Assembly: GCF_028421645.1 (NCBI RefSeq)
Contig: NZ_CP116887.1
Span: 932,001 to 996,000, forward strand
Direction: 5' to 3'
DNA from: Aneurinibacillus sp. Ricciae_BoGa-3
GTDB lineage: Bacteria; Bacillota; Bacilli; Aneurinibacillales; Aneurinibacillaceae
Length of the DNA: 64,000 nt
This document shows positions 1-10,000 of this stretch, piece after piece. Under the pieces are notes generated by a model that was not told the origin of the DNA, ran no database searches, and worked only from the letters and a program-made list of their open reading frames with translations. Numbering within the stretch: position 1 is the first letter of the stretch; every line of letters begins with the position of its first letter. The translations under genes were made by a program, and so were the position numbers.

Positions 1-4
1 AGCT

Positions 5-313
5 ATGGATATTTTATCAATAACGCCTGATGAATTCGCTGAGCAATATAAGAATGGAAAATTGGATAAGGAATGCATTATAGACGTGCGGGAGCCCTTT
101 GAATGGGAGATGGTTCATCTGGAAGGCACGAAGCACATTCCGATGAATGAAATTCCCCACTACATAGATAGGCTGGACAAAGTCAGTCCGCTGTACATTA
201 TGTGCGCGCACGGGGTGCGAAGCTGGCATGTCCAGCAGTACCTGCTCGCGAATGGATTTGAAAAGATTATCAACGTAGAGGGTGGAATTTCGGAAGTGGC
301 CCGCTTCCTTTAA
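5..313 (+). CDS. Rhodanese-like sulfurtransferase, single domain
   Basis: Encodes 102 residues forming one rhodanese domain. The catalytic loop CAHGVRS carries the persulfide-forming Cys67, and the domain has the usual DVRE motif (residues 27-30) and a final GG-containing helix. Such proteins move sulfane sulfur between donors and acceptors in the cytoplasm; the partner is not evident here. The ATG lies four bases from the window edge, so its ribosome site and any upstream operon partner cannot be seen. A terminator follows directly. Confidence 0.9.
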   Translation: MDILSITPDEFAEQYKNGKLDKECIIDVREPFEWEMVHLEGTKHIPMNEIPHYIDRLDKVSPLYIMCAHGVRSWHVQQYLLANGFEKIINVEGGISEVARFL

Positions 314-321
314 GTATCGAA

Positions 322-368
322 GAAGCCCGCACCAGTCTATTTTGAACAGACTGTTTTGCGGGCTATTT
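322..368. terminator. Bidirectional rho-independent terminator
   Basis: AGCCCGCA pairs with TGCGGGCT around an inner AGTCT/AGACT stem, followed by T-rich sequence. It separates the rhodanese gene from the convergent uppP gene. Confidence 0.75.
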
Positions 369-377
369 CGTCTGTTA

Positions 378-1175
378 TTAGCGGATGATGAATGCCCAAA
401 AAGCTGCAGCTAAAATGAAACGATACATAGCGAATGGTGTGAGTTTGATGCGCTCCAATAGTTTTAGGAATGTGACAACAGCAGCCATCGCAACTGCAAA
501 CGCGGTGACAAAGCCAACTGCAAAGAAATTAAAATCGGCGGCTGTCAGCGTCCCAATCATCTTGTACAGGTCAAGCGCACTGGCCGCCATCATAATCGGA
601 ATCGCCATGAGGAACGTGAAGTCGGCAGCTGCCTTATGGTTGGTTCCGAGCAGCAGCCCCCCGGCAATGGTGGCGCCGGACCGGGAGAAACCGGGCCACA
701 GAGCAAGGCATTGAAAGAGCCCAATACCGAACGCCTGCTTATAGGTAATCTGGTCCACCGTCGCCGCTCTCACTTGCGCCTGTTTTTTTTCGGCAAAAAT
801 CATCAAAAGTCCGCCTACAACCAGGCTTAAAAGAACGGTTTCAGGTGAGAATAGTGCCTTCTTAATGTAGCTGTGTGCAAGTAGCCCCATGATGGACGCT
901 GGCATCATGCCAAGAATGATATGGACAAGGTTTAACTGCGGAGCCCCGCTCCTTCTTTCATTCATCCCAAGCAGCCCAAGGACGCGCCGCCAGTATAGAA
1001 TGGCAACAGCAAGGATGGCGCCAAGCTGAATGACGATTTCAAATGTCTCCGCCTTATCCCCGGTAAAATGGAGCAGGCTTCCTGATAGAATCATGTGGCC
1101 GGTTGAAGAAACGGGAAGAAATTCTGTGAGCCCTTCAACAACGCCCTGAATGATGGCGACGAGATATGAGTCCAT
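378..1175 (-). CDS. uppP: Undecaprenyl-diphosphatase (BacA/UppP)
   Basis: A 265-residue polytopic membrane protein that dephosphorylates undecaprenyl pyrophosphate, recycling the lipid carrier for peptidoglycan and wall polymers and giving bacitracin tolerance. The two family motifs are present: [14 protein letters not shown] (residues 14-27) and PGFSRSGAT near residue 170. I start at the ATG at 1175, with GGAGG 5 bases upstream; a TTG four codons earlier would place that Shine-Dalgarno sequence inside the gene. It is a single-gene unit converging on the rhodanese gene. Repeat copy A lies upstream. Confidence 0.95.
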   Translation of the reverse strand: MDSYLVAIIQGVVEGLTEFLPVSSTGHMILSGSLLHFTGDKAETFEIVIQLGAILAVAILYWRRVLGLLGMNERRSGAPQLNLVHIILGMMPASIMGLLAHSYIKKALFSPETVLLSLVVGGLLMIFAEKKQAQVRAATVDQITYKQAFGIGLFQCLALWPGFSRSGATIAGGLLLGTNHKAAADFTFLMAIPIMMAASALDLYKMIGTLTAADFNFFAVGFVTAFAVAMAAVVTFLKLLERIKLTPFAMYRFILAAAFWAFIIR

Positions 1176-1283
1176 AAGTACCTCCAAGTTTTGGCAAGTT
1201 CGTTTTTGAACACGCTATATTATATAATGGGGATGGCGTGTCTATTACGCTTTTTTCTTAGATAGGGAGGTACCTGATGAAAT

Positions 1284-1562
1284 ACCGACCGGCATTAGGG
1301 AATCTCGGCCAGTGACAAGCGTAAGCGTAGGCGATGGCCCTAGATTCCTTTATACCGTTTAGGTGCAACATCTGGGTATCTCATTGATGGAGACAGGTTG
1401 CCGGTCTTTTTCGCCCTCTGTTCCACACGCTCCACAAGGGGGAAGAAAGGTGCGGACATGCGCCTCACGATGTTTTCCTTGGTGTTTCGGGACCGGAGGT
1501 CCTATTTAAAAAATTGCTCAATGCACTTCAATGCGTTAAAGCGAAATATACTTTCCTATACA
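1284..1562 (+). repeat. Modular fold-back repeat, copy A
   Basis: Non-coding and closely similar to 5261-5617 (reverse strand) and 54714-55003. It contains the shared blocks ACATCTGGGTATCTC, TTGCCGGTCTTTTTCGCC, CTCTGTTCCACACGCTCC and ATGCGCCTCACGATGTTT. A 72-nt inner module (1295-1366, with AAGCGTAAGCGTAGGC in its loop) is shared with copy B and absent from copy C. The left arm seen in B and C is missing or unrecognisable. Homology to copy C continues on the right through a GGACC/GGTCC hairpin up to the gntR terminator. The identity of the element is unknown. Confidence 0.85.
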
Positions 1563-1568
1563 ATAATA

Positions 1569-1606
1569 AAAACTCGCGGGCGCCTGTCCTGCGAGTTTTT
1601 ATTATT
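1569..1606 (-). terminator. Terminator of the lhgO-gntR unit
   Basis: AAACTCGCGGG pairs with CCTGCGAGTTT with one G-T wobble. The A-rich left flank reads as a T-run on the minus strand. Confidence 0.75.
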
Positions 1607-1607
1607 T

Positions 1608-2306
1608 TTACGGGTTAAGAAGCAGAGCCAGTTTCTTTTCCACGTTTCGTAAATGAATCGAACATTGTACTTTGGCCAGTTCCGGCTCTTCATTTTCGAT
1701 AGCCTCGAAGATAGCCTGGTGTTCCAGATAGACTATCTGACGTTTGCGCTTCAATCCGATATTTTGCTTAAGCGTAATCGAGAGTGACTTGTGGTAAAGC
1801 GAAGATAGACTCTCAAGCATGTGAATCATCACGGGATTGTGTGTGGCGTTAATTAACGAGCAGTGAAAGGCGTAGTCGGCCTCCATGCCGGTTTGGTCTG
1901 CTGTATCCAGGTCATGTTCCAACTGCCTGAGCACTTGCTGTATTTGCTTAAGGTCTTCCGGCGTGCGCCTTAATGCTGCCAGATAGGCCGCCTCAGGTTC
2001 AAGGATTTTTCGCATTTCAAACAGATGGGTAATGCTGTCCGCATCTGCCTGCTGAATCCGGAAGTGCTGCCCAAGTGGGAACGGAATAGCTTCTTCCACA
2101 TAGCTGCCGCCTCCCTGCTGGGATGAAATAACACCCATCGACCGCAGCATACTCAACGCTTCGCGAATTGGCATCCGGCTTGCTCCGAACTGTGCGGCCA
2201 ATTCCATCTCAGTTGGAAGCTTTGACCCGGGAGGATATTTGCCCGATTCGATCAGGGCCAACAATTCTCGGGAAATCTTCTGCGAGATTTTCTCCTTTCT
2301 TTCCAT
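1608..2306 (-). CDS. GntR-family regulator, FadR subfamily (FCD domain)
   Basis: 232 residues. An N-terminal winged helix-turn-helix (about residues 8-72, containing LPTEMELAAQFGASRMPIREAL) is followed by an all-helical FCD ligand domain (about 84-215) with the expected Asp/His metal-binding positions, for example DYAFHCSL. GGAGG sits 4 bases before the ATG. It lies 20 bp downstream of lhgO in the same direction, so the two are probably cotranscribed. Two TNGTNNNACNA-type sites in front of the divergent MFS gene fit this subfamily, so it probably controls lhgO and the carrier with a hydroxy- or dicarboxylic acid as effector. The effector is inferred from the neighbours only. Confidence 0.88.
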   Translation of the reverse strand: MERKEKISQKISRELLALIESGKYPPGSKLPTEMELAAQFGASRMPIREALSMLRSMGVISSQQGGGSYVEEAIPFPLGQHFRIQQADADSITHLFEMRKILEPEAAYLAALRRTPEDLKQIQQVLRQLEHDLDTADQTGMEADYAFHCSLINATHNPVMIHMLESLSSLYHKSLSITLKQNIGLKRKRQIVYLEHQAIFEAIENEEPELAKVQCSIHLRNVEKKLALLLNP

Positions 2307-2326
2307 ATATCCTCCTTAGAATTCCT

Positions 2327-3541
2327 TCATGTTGCAAAAATAGGAGATCGCAAAGGCCCGGGAATCTGTTCGCTAATCGCCTGGCCTATGGAGATCGAAG
2401 CCGTCGCTGCGGGTGACGGTGCATTCAAAATATGAATGGATTTTTCATTGGAAACAATGAGAAAATCGTCCACCAGTTTTCCGTCTTTTGTGAGCGCCTG
2501 GGCGCGTACGCCATTTTGCGACGGAATTAAATCGTCTTCACGCATCTCAGGGATCAGGCGCTGCAGATTCCGCACAAAAACTTTCTTGCTTAAAGATCGT
2601 ACGATTTCCTTCCAGCCTTCACTCATGTTTTGCCCGGCTATTTTCCAGAAGGCAGGGTATGTCATAACTTCGGCAAAATCCCGTAAGTTAAAATCTGTCT
2701 TTCGGTACCCTTCCCGCTTCAGGCTCAGGACCGCATTGGGCCCGGCATGCACATGGCCATCGATCATCCGGGTGAAGTGAACCCCCAGAAACGGAAAGTT
2801 CGGATTCGGTACCGGGTAGATTAAGTTTTTTACTAATCCGTGCTTTTCCGGTATCAATTCGTAGTATTCACCTCGGAACGGAACGATTTTCATATTGGTT
2901 TGCATTCCCTGCAGAGCAGCAATCCGATCGCAGTGCAGGCCAGCGCAGTTGATAAGAAAACGGCCGCGAAATGTCCCGTTATCACATTCCACAATCATTT
3001 CATCTGCATCTTCCCGAATGGTTTCTGCCCTGGTATTCAAGAGCAGGGTGCCGCCCCTCTCTTGGATGAGAGCAGCAAATTGCTCAGCGACACGCCGATA
3101 GTTAACAATTCCTGCTTCCTTGACATGAATAGCTTTAAGCCCGCTGGCATGCGGCTCAATTTCGCGCAACTGTTCGGAGCCGATTAAACTTACACCCAGC
3201 CCGTTTTGCAGGCCTCGTTCATATAAATTTTGCAGCAGCGGCAGTTCTTCCTCTTCCGTTGCTACGATTACTTTTCCGCACATTTCGTAGGCAATCCCGT
3301 ATTGATCGCAGAAGGCTCGCAGTCTGTTGCCGCCGCCTTTTGAGAATTTAGCTTTTAGGCTTCCGGGTTTATAGTAAATACCCGAATGGATCACACCGCT
3401 GTTGTGACCGGTCTGATGATAAGCGATCGAATTTTCCTTCTCGATAATAAGAATTCTGGCTTCCGGGTAGCGTTCGCTGAGAGCATAACCGGTGGACAGG
3501 CCAACAATTCCGCTGCCTATAATGATATAGTCATAGATCAT
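2327..3541 (-). CDS. lhgO: L-2-hydroxyglutarate oxidase (LhgO-type, FAD)
   Basis: A 404-residue FAD-dependent oxidoreductase of the DAO fold. The dinucleotide-binding motif GSGIVG is at residues 9-14, followed by HNSGVIHSGIYY and GLHCDR segments typical of the LhgO/YgaF group, which oxidises L-2-hydroxyglutarate to 2-oxoglutarate and passes electrons to the membrane. The open frame continues 55 codons upstream, but that stretch is low-complexity and unlike the family. The ATG at 3541 is preceded by AAAGGGTGA, so I start there. First gene of a unit with the GntR regulator, divergent from an MFS carrier. A related glycerol-3-phosphate dehydrogenase-like activity cannot be excluded. Confidence 0.9.
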   Translation of the reverse strand: MIYDYIIIGSGIVGLSTGYALSERYPEARILIIEKENSIAYHQTGHNSGVIHSGIYYKPGSLKAKFSKGGGNRLRAFCDQYGIAYEMCGKVIVATEEEELPLLQNLYERGLQNGLGVSLIGSEQLREIEPHASGLKAIHVKEAGIVNYRRVAEQFAALIQERGGTLLLNTRAETIREDADEMIVECDNGTFRGRFLINCAGLHCDRIAALQGMQTNMKIVPFRGEYYELIPEKHGLVKNLIYPVPNPNFPFLGVHFTRMIDGHVHAGPNAVLSLKREGYRKTDFNLRDFAEVMTYPAFWKIAGQNMSEGWKEIVRSLSKKVFVRNLQRLIPEMREDDLIPSQNGVRAQALTKDGKLVDDFLIVSNEKSIHILNAPSPAATASISIGQAISEQIPGPLRSPIFAT

Positions 3542-3749
3542 ATTTTCACCCTTTTCTATAGTATAGGGGGACACCAACAAGGTAAAGAAATTTGTAATAC
3601 AAGTATAAAGTGAATGAGATAAAATTTTCAACTGAAACTTTAGAATATTTGATATAGACAATCGAATTGGTTTTGTGTATGCTTGAATTGAAATAATATT
3701 TTCCAATTTTATGGCTCAGCTGTATGTTTCAAGGTTTAGTCAGTGCGAA

Positions 3750-3774
3750 TTAGTACAACTAACTTGTCATACTA
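3750..3774. promoter_or_regulatory. Two tandem GntR/FadR-type operators
   Basis: TAGTACAACTA lies within the 13-bp palindrome TTAGTACAACTAA (3750-3762), and TTGTCATACTA is at 3764-3774. Both fit TNGTNNNACNA, the general FadR-subfamily operator. They lie in the divergent lhgO/MFS intergenic region, so the adjacent GntR protein is the likely binder. Confidence 0.6.
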
Positions 3775-3842
3775 ATTTCGCATGAATCGTTCGAGAGGAG
3801 TAAAAGGAGGGGAGGATGGTTTACATTTTTGTATAGAGAATT

Positions 3843-3858
3843 TTGAAACCGGTTGCAA
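3843..3858 (+). promoter_or_regulatory. Candidate CcpA cre site
   Basis: TTGAAACCGGTTGCAA matches the published cre consensus WTGNAANCGNWWNCAW at every position. It lies 33 bp before the MFS start codon, where CcpA would repress in the presence of glucose. Confidence 0.6.
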
Positions 3859-3890
3859 CACGTAGAACAAGAAAGGAGTGCTTATCCAGT

Positions 3891-5150
3891 ATGTCGATTA
3901 AAGCACCGCACGATGTTTCATTGCGTAACCAGCCGAATGTCGGCCCGGCTAAAACGAATTTTCGGTGGTGGTTCGCTGTTGCCCTGTGGTTTTTGCTGTT
4001 AGTCTCTTACATTGACCGGACGAACATCTCCATAGCAGGGCCATTTATGGTAAAAGAAGGCGTTGTTACAGCAGGTGGCCTCGCGTTGGCCAATAGTCTT
4101 TTTCTGTTTATGTATGGTTTATCTAATATTTTCGGCGGTTACTTGAGTGACAGGTTTGGGGCACGCAAAATTGCACTTTTCGCTCTTATATGGTGGTCGG
4201 TGATGACCTTGTTTACAGGCGTAATATGGAGTTCGCTTGCCCTTGTATTTTCCCGCGTCCTTCTGGGATTAGGTGAGGGGATGCATTGGCCCCTCAATTC
4301 AAAATGGGTGAAAGCATGGTTTCCTTCACATGAACATGCGCGTGCCAATATGTTCTGGGAGTTCGGGTTGACGATGGGGCCCATTATTACAGGCCCCCTT
4401 GTGACATGGATGATCCTGGCTTCTGGCACATGGAAAACTCCGTTTATTGTGATGGCACTGATTGGATTGGTTGTGATGGTACCGATTGTATTAAAAATCG
4501 CACAGGATCGGCCTGAGGAGAGTTCCTATGTTTCTCCCGAGGAACTTGCTTTTATCCAGGCAGGCAGATCGAATGAAATGGCGGATTCGGTTTCCGTGAA
4601 ACAAGTGCTTGGAAAGTTGGACTTCTGGCTGCTGCTCATTAACTGGTCGGGTATGGCGACCGTATTTTATGGGATTCTTTTCTGGCTTCCTACGTATTTG
4701 CAGAAGGTGCGCCACCTGTCCGTACACCTGGCGGGATTTTGGTATACGCTGCCATACATTTTGATGACCATCTGCATCATTTTAACCGCGTTCGCCAGCG
4801 ATAAATTTATGAAGCGTTCCGTCTTTGCCGGGATTGGCACGTTAATTGCCGGCCTCGGGCTGTTCCTCGGGACTCATACGGACAATCTTGTTCTGGCAAT
4901 GATTTTAATCTCGATTTCAAGCGCTATGAATGGGGTCGTGCTGCCCACGATTTGGAGCTCGCTGCAGCGCATGTTCCCGAGCCGAAGCGTAGGCACCGGT
5001 GCCGGGCTGCTTAACGGACTTGAGAACATCATCGCCGCAGTCGGCACGTATATCCTTGGCATTTCTTTTTCAATTGGGTTCCCGTATCTCATAACCTTTG
5101 CGTTAATTGGCGGGATTAGCGGACTTATCCTGGCGAAGAGGGGATATTAA
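3891..5150 (+). CDS. MFS transporter, anion:cation symporter type
   Basis: 419 residues with about 12 membrane segments and the cytoplasmic MFS signature GYLSDRFGARK after the second segment. The overall pattern (SYIDRTNISIAGP, LGLGEGMHWPLNSKWV) matches the ACS group that carries hexuronates, galactonate, dicarboxylates or other organic anions. The ATG at 3891 has AGGAG 12 bases upstream; a TTG at 3843 has no ribosome site and overlaps the cre sequence. Divergent from lhgO-gntR, so the substrate is probably an organic acid handled by LhgO. That substrate is inferred. Confidence 0.85.
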   Translation: MSIKAPHDVSLRNQPNVGPAKTNFRWWFAVALWFLLLVSYIDRTNISIAGPFMVKEGVVTAGGLALANSLFLFMYGLSNIFGGYLSDRFGARKIALFALIWWSVMTLFTGVIWSSLALVFSRVLLGLGEGMHWPLNSKWVKAWFPSHEHARANMFWEFGLTMGPIITGPLVTWMILASGTWKTPFIVMALIGLVVMVPIVLKIAQDRPEESSYVSPEELAFIQAGRSNEMADSVSVKQVLGKLDFWLLLINWSGMATVFYGILFWLPTYLQKVRHLSVHLAGFWYTLPYILMTICIILTAFASDKFMKRSVFAGIGTLIAGLGLFLGTHTDNLVLAMILISISSAMNGVVLPTIWSSLQRMFPSRSVGTGAGLLNGLENIIAAVGTYILGISFSIGFPYLITFALIGGISGLILAKRGY

Positions 5151-5193
5151 AAGGATGAAACCCGGCGAAACTTAAAGCGGCAAGTATAACGAC

Positions 5194-5240
5194 AACCCGA
5201 GTAACAGGACTTTTAAAAAGTCTATTATTCGGGTTTTTTA
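5194..5240 (+). terminator. Terminator after the MFS gene
   Basis: AACCCGA pairs with TCGGGTT around an inner GGACTTTT/AAAAGTC stem, followed by six T. Confidence 0.85.
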
Positions 5241-5260
5241 TGTTCGCATAAGAAAAGAAT

Positions 5261-5617
5261 AAACATCGTGAGGCGCATGTGCGCACCTTTCTTTCCCCCA
5301 GGCCGAAAGGTGTTTCAATTTTACCTTTCGGCATAAGAGCAACTAAGGTTGCTGCCTACGCTATAGCTTGGCCGCAACCTAGTTTTCTAATGGAGCGTGT
5401 GGAACAGAGGGCGAAAAAGACCGGCAACTGTCTCCGTCATTGAGAGACCCAGATGTTGCACCTAAACGGTATAAAGGAAACTAAGGCCATCGCCTGCGCT
5501 TACGCTTGCCGTTAGCCAAGATTCCCTAATGCCGGTCCGCACGTCGTTCCACAAAGCGGCCGAAAAACCTCTATGAGGGGAAAGGAGAGAGCGGCATGGC
5601 CAACGATGTTTTTCTTC
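5261..5617 (-). repeat. Modular fold-back repeat, copy B (longest)
   Basis: Reverse-strand relative of 1284-1562 and 54714-55003. Its two ends are inverted copies of each other (AAACATCGTGAGGCGCATG at the left, CATGGCCAACGATGTTT at the right), so the element can fold back along most of its length. It carries the roughly 70-nt module twice, at 5458-5530 and 5323-5390. The stem sequences differ, but the loop pattern (AAGC..TA.AGCG.AGGC) is kept. A separate perfect hairpin, CCGAAAGGT/ACCTTTCGG, is at 5302-5330. The right end stops just before the -35 box of the efflux operon. No ORF of note. Confidence 0.85.
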
Positions 5618-5619
5618 TT

Positions 5620-5648
5620 TTGACATAATTCTGACATGTGGTTACAGT
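5620..5648 (+). promoter_or_regulatory. SigA-type promoter of the RND operon
   Basis: TTGACA at 5620-5625, a 17-bp spacer, then TACAGT at 5643-5648. The start codon follows 43 bp later. TGACA is repeated 11 bp downstream inside the spacer. Confidence 0.65.
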
Positions 5649-5691
5649 ATCATTTACTAGATATATATTCCTACAAGGGAGGGGGCTTTGT

Positions 5692-7044
5692 ATGCGAAGG
5701 TTGCGTTATTTTTTACTATTCATTCCTATTTTAACGTTAAGTTCAAGCCTTATGGCAGGGTGTTCACAACAAACGATGGCGCTTAACAAAAAGACAAGCC
5801 AATCAACTCCGGTTAAAGTCATAACGGTGCGGCAGCAGAATATAGCCGATACGATTACGCTAAACGGCCAGTGTACCCCTGCCCTTCTCACCAAAGTGGT
5901 TTCAAAGCAAACGGGAAAGGTATCAGGCGTATTCGTACAGCCTGGCCAGGCAGTTACGGCGGGACAGACACTTATTCAGCTGGATACGTCAGACCTGCAG
6001 ATCCAGCTTCAACAGCAGCAGGCTGCCTTACAGGTTGCACAAGCACAGGCTGATAAAGTGGCTTCGGACGCACAGAGGTCGTACACCCAGGCTACGAATG
6101 CCTGGGGAAAGGAGAAATCAACAGCCCTATCAACGCTCAACCAGGAACAAGCAAATCTTGAGGATGCGAAAATGAAGTTGCAGCGGGAACAGAGCCTGTA
6201 TGCAAATGGTGCAGCTCCCGAACAGGATGTAAACAGTGCCGAGCTGGCTTATAAAAATGAACAGACAAAGTATCAGGCGGCAGAAAAACAGTACCAGCTT
6301 GCGTTAGCCGACAGCACAACGCTCGATAATAACTCCACAAAGCTCGCGCAGGCGCAGGTTGCCCAGTCCCAGGCGGCCATGGCTTCTACGCGGCATTCCA
6401 TCGATGAAATGACGATCACGGCACCCGTTTCCGGTGTTATCGTCTCGCGGGATGTGGAAATTGGCGGGGTTGTGGGGGCGCAGAATTCAGCCGTAACCAT
6501 TGCCCAGTTAGACCCGATAAAAATTATGGTGAATGTTCCTGAAACATACATTGATAAAGTTCCCGTACATACGGCACTTAATGTCAGTATGCCTGTTTTA
6601 AAAGGGGCGGTTTACAAAGCGGTCGTAAGCCGCGTGAATCCAGTTGAAGATAGCACAACGAAAACGTATGCCATTGAAGTGGATGTACCAAACCCTGACG
6701 GACGAATTAAGCCAGGCATGATTGCACAGGCATCGATCGGGGGAATTAATGAACATCGCGGGCTTGTCATTCCGGCTAATGCGCTCGTGCAGACACCCGA
6801 CGGCCCTAAAGTATTTACAGTGGAAGGAAACGTCGCCCATCAGCACCTGGTCCAGATCGGCACCATTAAGAAGGACACGGTTGAAGTCAAAGCAGGCTTA
6901 AAAGCCGGGGATGTTCTCGTTACAGAAGGGCAAGAATTTTTAAGCGAAGGAAAATCCGTAAATACAGGGACAGGCAATGGCAACCAGCAGGGAGCGGCGA
7001 CTCATCACAGAAAAAAGGCGGGAGGCAACAATGAAACTAGCTGA
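5692..7044 (+). CDS. RND efflux periplasmic adaptor (membrane fusion) lipoprotein
   Basis: 450 residues. A lipoprotein signal (lipobox LMAG-C, Cys24) anchors it outside the membrane. A biotinyl-lipoyl-like half-motif (GKVSGVFVQPGQAVTAGQ), a long Gln/Ala-rich coiled-coil hairpin (about residues 105-230), the second lipoyl half (APVSGVIVSRDVEIG) and a beta-barrel with a C-terminal membrane-proximal domain follow. It links the RND pump to the cell exterior. The ATG at 5692 is preceded by GGGAGGGGG; the 18 upstream codons have no family match. Its end overlaps the pump gene by 14 bp, so translation is probably coupled. Confidence 0.92.
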   Translation: MRRLRYFLLFIPILTLSSSLMAGCSQQTMALNKKTSQSTPVKVITVRQQNIADTITLNGQCTPALLTKVVSKQTGKVSGVFVQPGQAVTAGQTLIQLDTSDLQIQLQQQQAALQVAQAQADKVASDAQRSYTQATNAWGKEKSTALSTLNQEQANLEDAKMKLQREQSLYANGAAPEQDVNSAELAYKNEQTKYQAAEKQYQLALADSTTLDNNSTKLAQAQVAQSQAAMASTRHSIDEMTITAPVSGVIVSRDVEIGGVVGAQNSAVTIAQLDPIKIMVNVPETYIDKVPVHTALNVSMPVLKGAVYKAVVSRVNPVEDSTTKTYAIEVDVPNPDGRIKPGMIAQASIGGINEHRGLVIPANALVQTPDGPKVFTVEGNVAHQHLVQIGTIKKDTVEVKAGLKAGDVLVTEGQEFLSEGKSVNTGTGNGNQQGAATHHRKKAGGNNETS

Positions 7045-10000
7045 TTTTTCAGTTGAACGCCCGGCTACCATTTCGGTTATTATGATGCTCCTGCTGTTGG
7101 TAGGGTTTATTTCGATTCCGCTTTTGCGTGTTGACCTCAATCCGGATGTTACCATTCCGGTCGCTGTCGTTTCCACCACATGGCAGGGTTCACCGGAAGA
7201 AGTGGAGCGGCAGGTGACGAAGCCCATTGAATCGGCTATGGCTACTGTACAAAATGTTATGCAGGTGGATTCAAGGTCCCGGCAGAATTCTTCCCAGGTT
7301 ATTGTCCGTTTTAACTATGGAACAAACCTAGATCAAGCCATTCTATCGATACGCGATAAAATTGATCGGACCCGGCGGCAGCTGCCGCAGGATGCGGATT
7401 CACCAATCGTGATGAAGATGGATCCGAACAGTGCGCCCATTATGACAGTAGCGCTAACAGGTAATCTCGATGCGGTTGAATTAAAACGTTACGCTTCGGA
7501 TGTGGTAGAGCCGCGCTTGTCCACTGTCGACGGTGTAGCTTCTACCAACGTAGTAGGCGGGAAGAAGCGCCAAATCGAGGTAAGGCTTGATCCTGTGAAA
7601 ATGCAGGGCTATGGCTTGTCGATTAACCAGGTGGTTCAGGCGCTGCAGCAGGATAACGCCACAAATGATGCCGGCGTGATTAAACAGGGTGACAAGCAGG
7701 TTAATCTTGAAATGAGCGGCGAGTTTGCCTCCCTGCAGGATATCGAAAATGTACCCGTTCACACGGGTAATAATGGCGGTGCTGATAGTCTTACCATTAA
7801 GGACGTTGGATCGGTGATCGACACATTTGCCGATGTTACCCAGCTCGCCCGGGTCAATCACATACCCAGCGTCAGCATCGATATTGTTAAGTCTCCCGAT
7901 GCCAATACGGTACAAGTATCCAAAGGGGTAACGGCCACCATTAAACAACTCCAGAGCCTGCTGCCAAAGACCGTAAAGATGGTGGTCGTATCTGATCAGG
8001 CTAAGTTTATTCAGGCTGCAATCCAGACGGTAGTAGAACATACGCTGCTCGGAGGCGTACTCTCGATTATCGTGCTGTATTTATTTCTCCAGCGCATCCG
8101 AACCACGCTGATTATCGGGATTGTCATTCCAATCTCCATTATTAGTACGTTTTCGCTTATGTATTTTGGCCACCAGACGATTAATACCGTTACCCTCGGC
8201 GGCCTTGCCCTTGGCCTTGGATCGCTGGTTGATTTTGCGATCGTTGTTATCGAAAGTATTTTTCGCTATAGCAAGGATGGACGCACTGCGAAAGAGGCTG
8301 CTAAAATGGGAACGGCTGAGGTCGGAGCGGCTGTGCTTGCTTCCGCGCTATCACAAATCGCGGTATTCGCACCTATAGCATTTACTCAGGGGCTTGCATC
8401 CCAATCTTTTTCACCGCTGGCTTTAACGGTGAGTTTTTCACACATTGCGGCTTTATTCGGGGCTCTTACCCTTGTGCCCATGTTAGCTTCCAAAATGATG
8501 AAAAGCGGAATGGGAGAAGAGAGAAGAACGCTCTTTCAGAGAGGAATCGAGCGCATAAGCCAGAGATATGGCAGGCTGCTGAGATGGTCGCTACACCATA
8601 AGAAAATTGTGATTACACTTACCTTGCTGCTTTTTGCAGCCAGCGCAGCCCTCGTGCCTTTAGTAGGGTTTGAGCTTGCGCCATCAACCGATCAGGGGGA
8701 ATTTAAGGTATCCATCCAGACCGATACAGGTACAGGCCTTGATACTACCAATAAGATCACAGAAAAGGTTGAGGCTGTTATTCAAAAAATTCCTGAAGCG
8801 GATACGATTTTTACGCAGGTGGGGAGCGGAGGACAGGGCTTTAATGCCGCTACGAACAGGGCATCCATTGATGTCATGGAGAAACCGCTTAATCAACGAT
8901 CGCGTTCAACCGATCAGATTGTCGAAGAGGTACGACAGAAGACGCGATGGATCGCCGGCGCCAAAATCAATGTGAGCGCCGCCACAACCAGTTTTGGGAG
9001 GGGAGGAAGCCCAATTCAAGTTGTCATATCGGGACAGGACGAGAAAATCCTGCAGGATCTAAGCAATAGTGTCGAGAAGGCGATTACGTCTGTCCATGGT
9101 ACAAGGAATGTGCAAAATTCGATGGATAATTTAATTCCCCAATACAGCTTAAAAATTGACCGGGTTCGGGCAGCCCAATATGGTCTAACCGTTAGCCAAA
9201 TTGAAACTATGGTGCGCAATGCATATGGCGGAACCGCTGCAACCCAATTCCGTGCAGTAGATAGTTCCATTGATGTATTGGTCAAATATCCAAATGATTA
9301 TACGCAGAACATTGAAAACCTATCAACCTTGAATCTTGCTACTTCTTCCGGCGGCCAGGTCGCACTGTCCCAGGTAGCCGATATTTCCATGGGTACCGGC
9401 CCTTCGCAGATTGATCGCACGAACCAGACCCGGCAAATTACGGTATCCAGTGATATATTCAATGCCAATCAGGGGCAGGTTCAAAGCCAGGTGAAGCAGA
9501 AGCTGGATGATCTTCCAAGGCCTGACGGCTACACGATTGAGCTGAGCGGACAGACAAAAGATATGAATCAATCGTTTAACAGCCTCGGATTTGCTCTGCC
9601 GCTTGCCACCCTGCTTGTTTATTTCGTTATGGTGAGCCAATTCGAATCATTTTTCAGTCCATTCATTATTATGTTCTCGCTGCCACCGACCTTTATTGGT
9701 GCCATGCTGGGCTTAATTGTTACGCATCGATCCTTAAGTGTGAACGCCTTAATCGGCATGATCATGCTGATCGGTATTGTTGTAAACAATGCCATTGTGC
9801 TGGTCGATTATACGAACCAGCTCATTAAAAAAGGACTTACACCCTACGAGGCAATCATTCAAGCTGGCCCGGTCCGCCTAAGGCCTATTCTTATGACGAC
9901 CGCAACCACCGTGCTTGCGATGCTGCCGCTTGTCATCGGTTTTGGTCAAGGGGCGGAGGCCCAGGCGCCTATGGCAACCGTTGTTGCGTTTGGCCTCATC

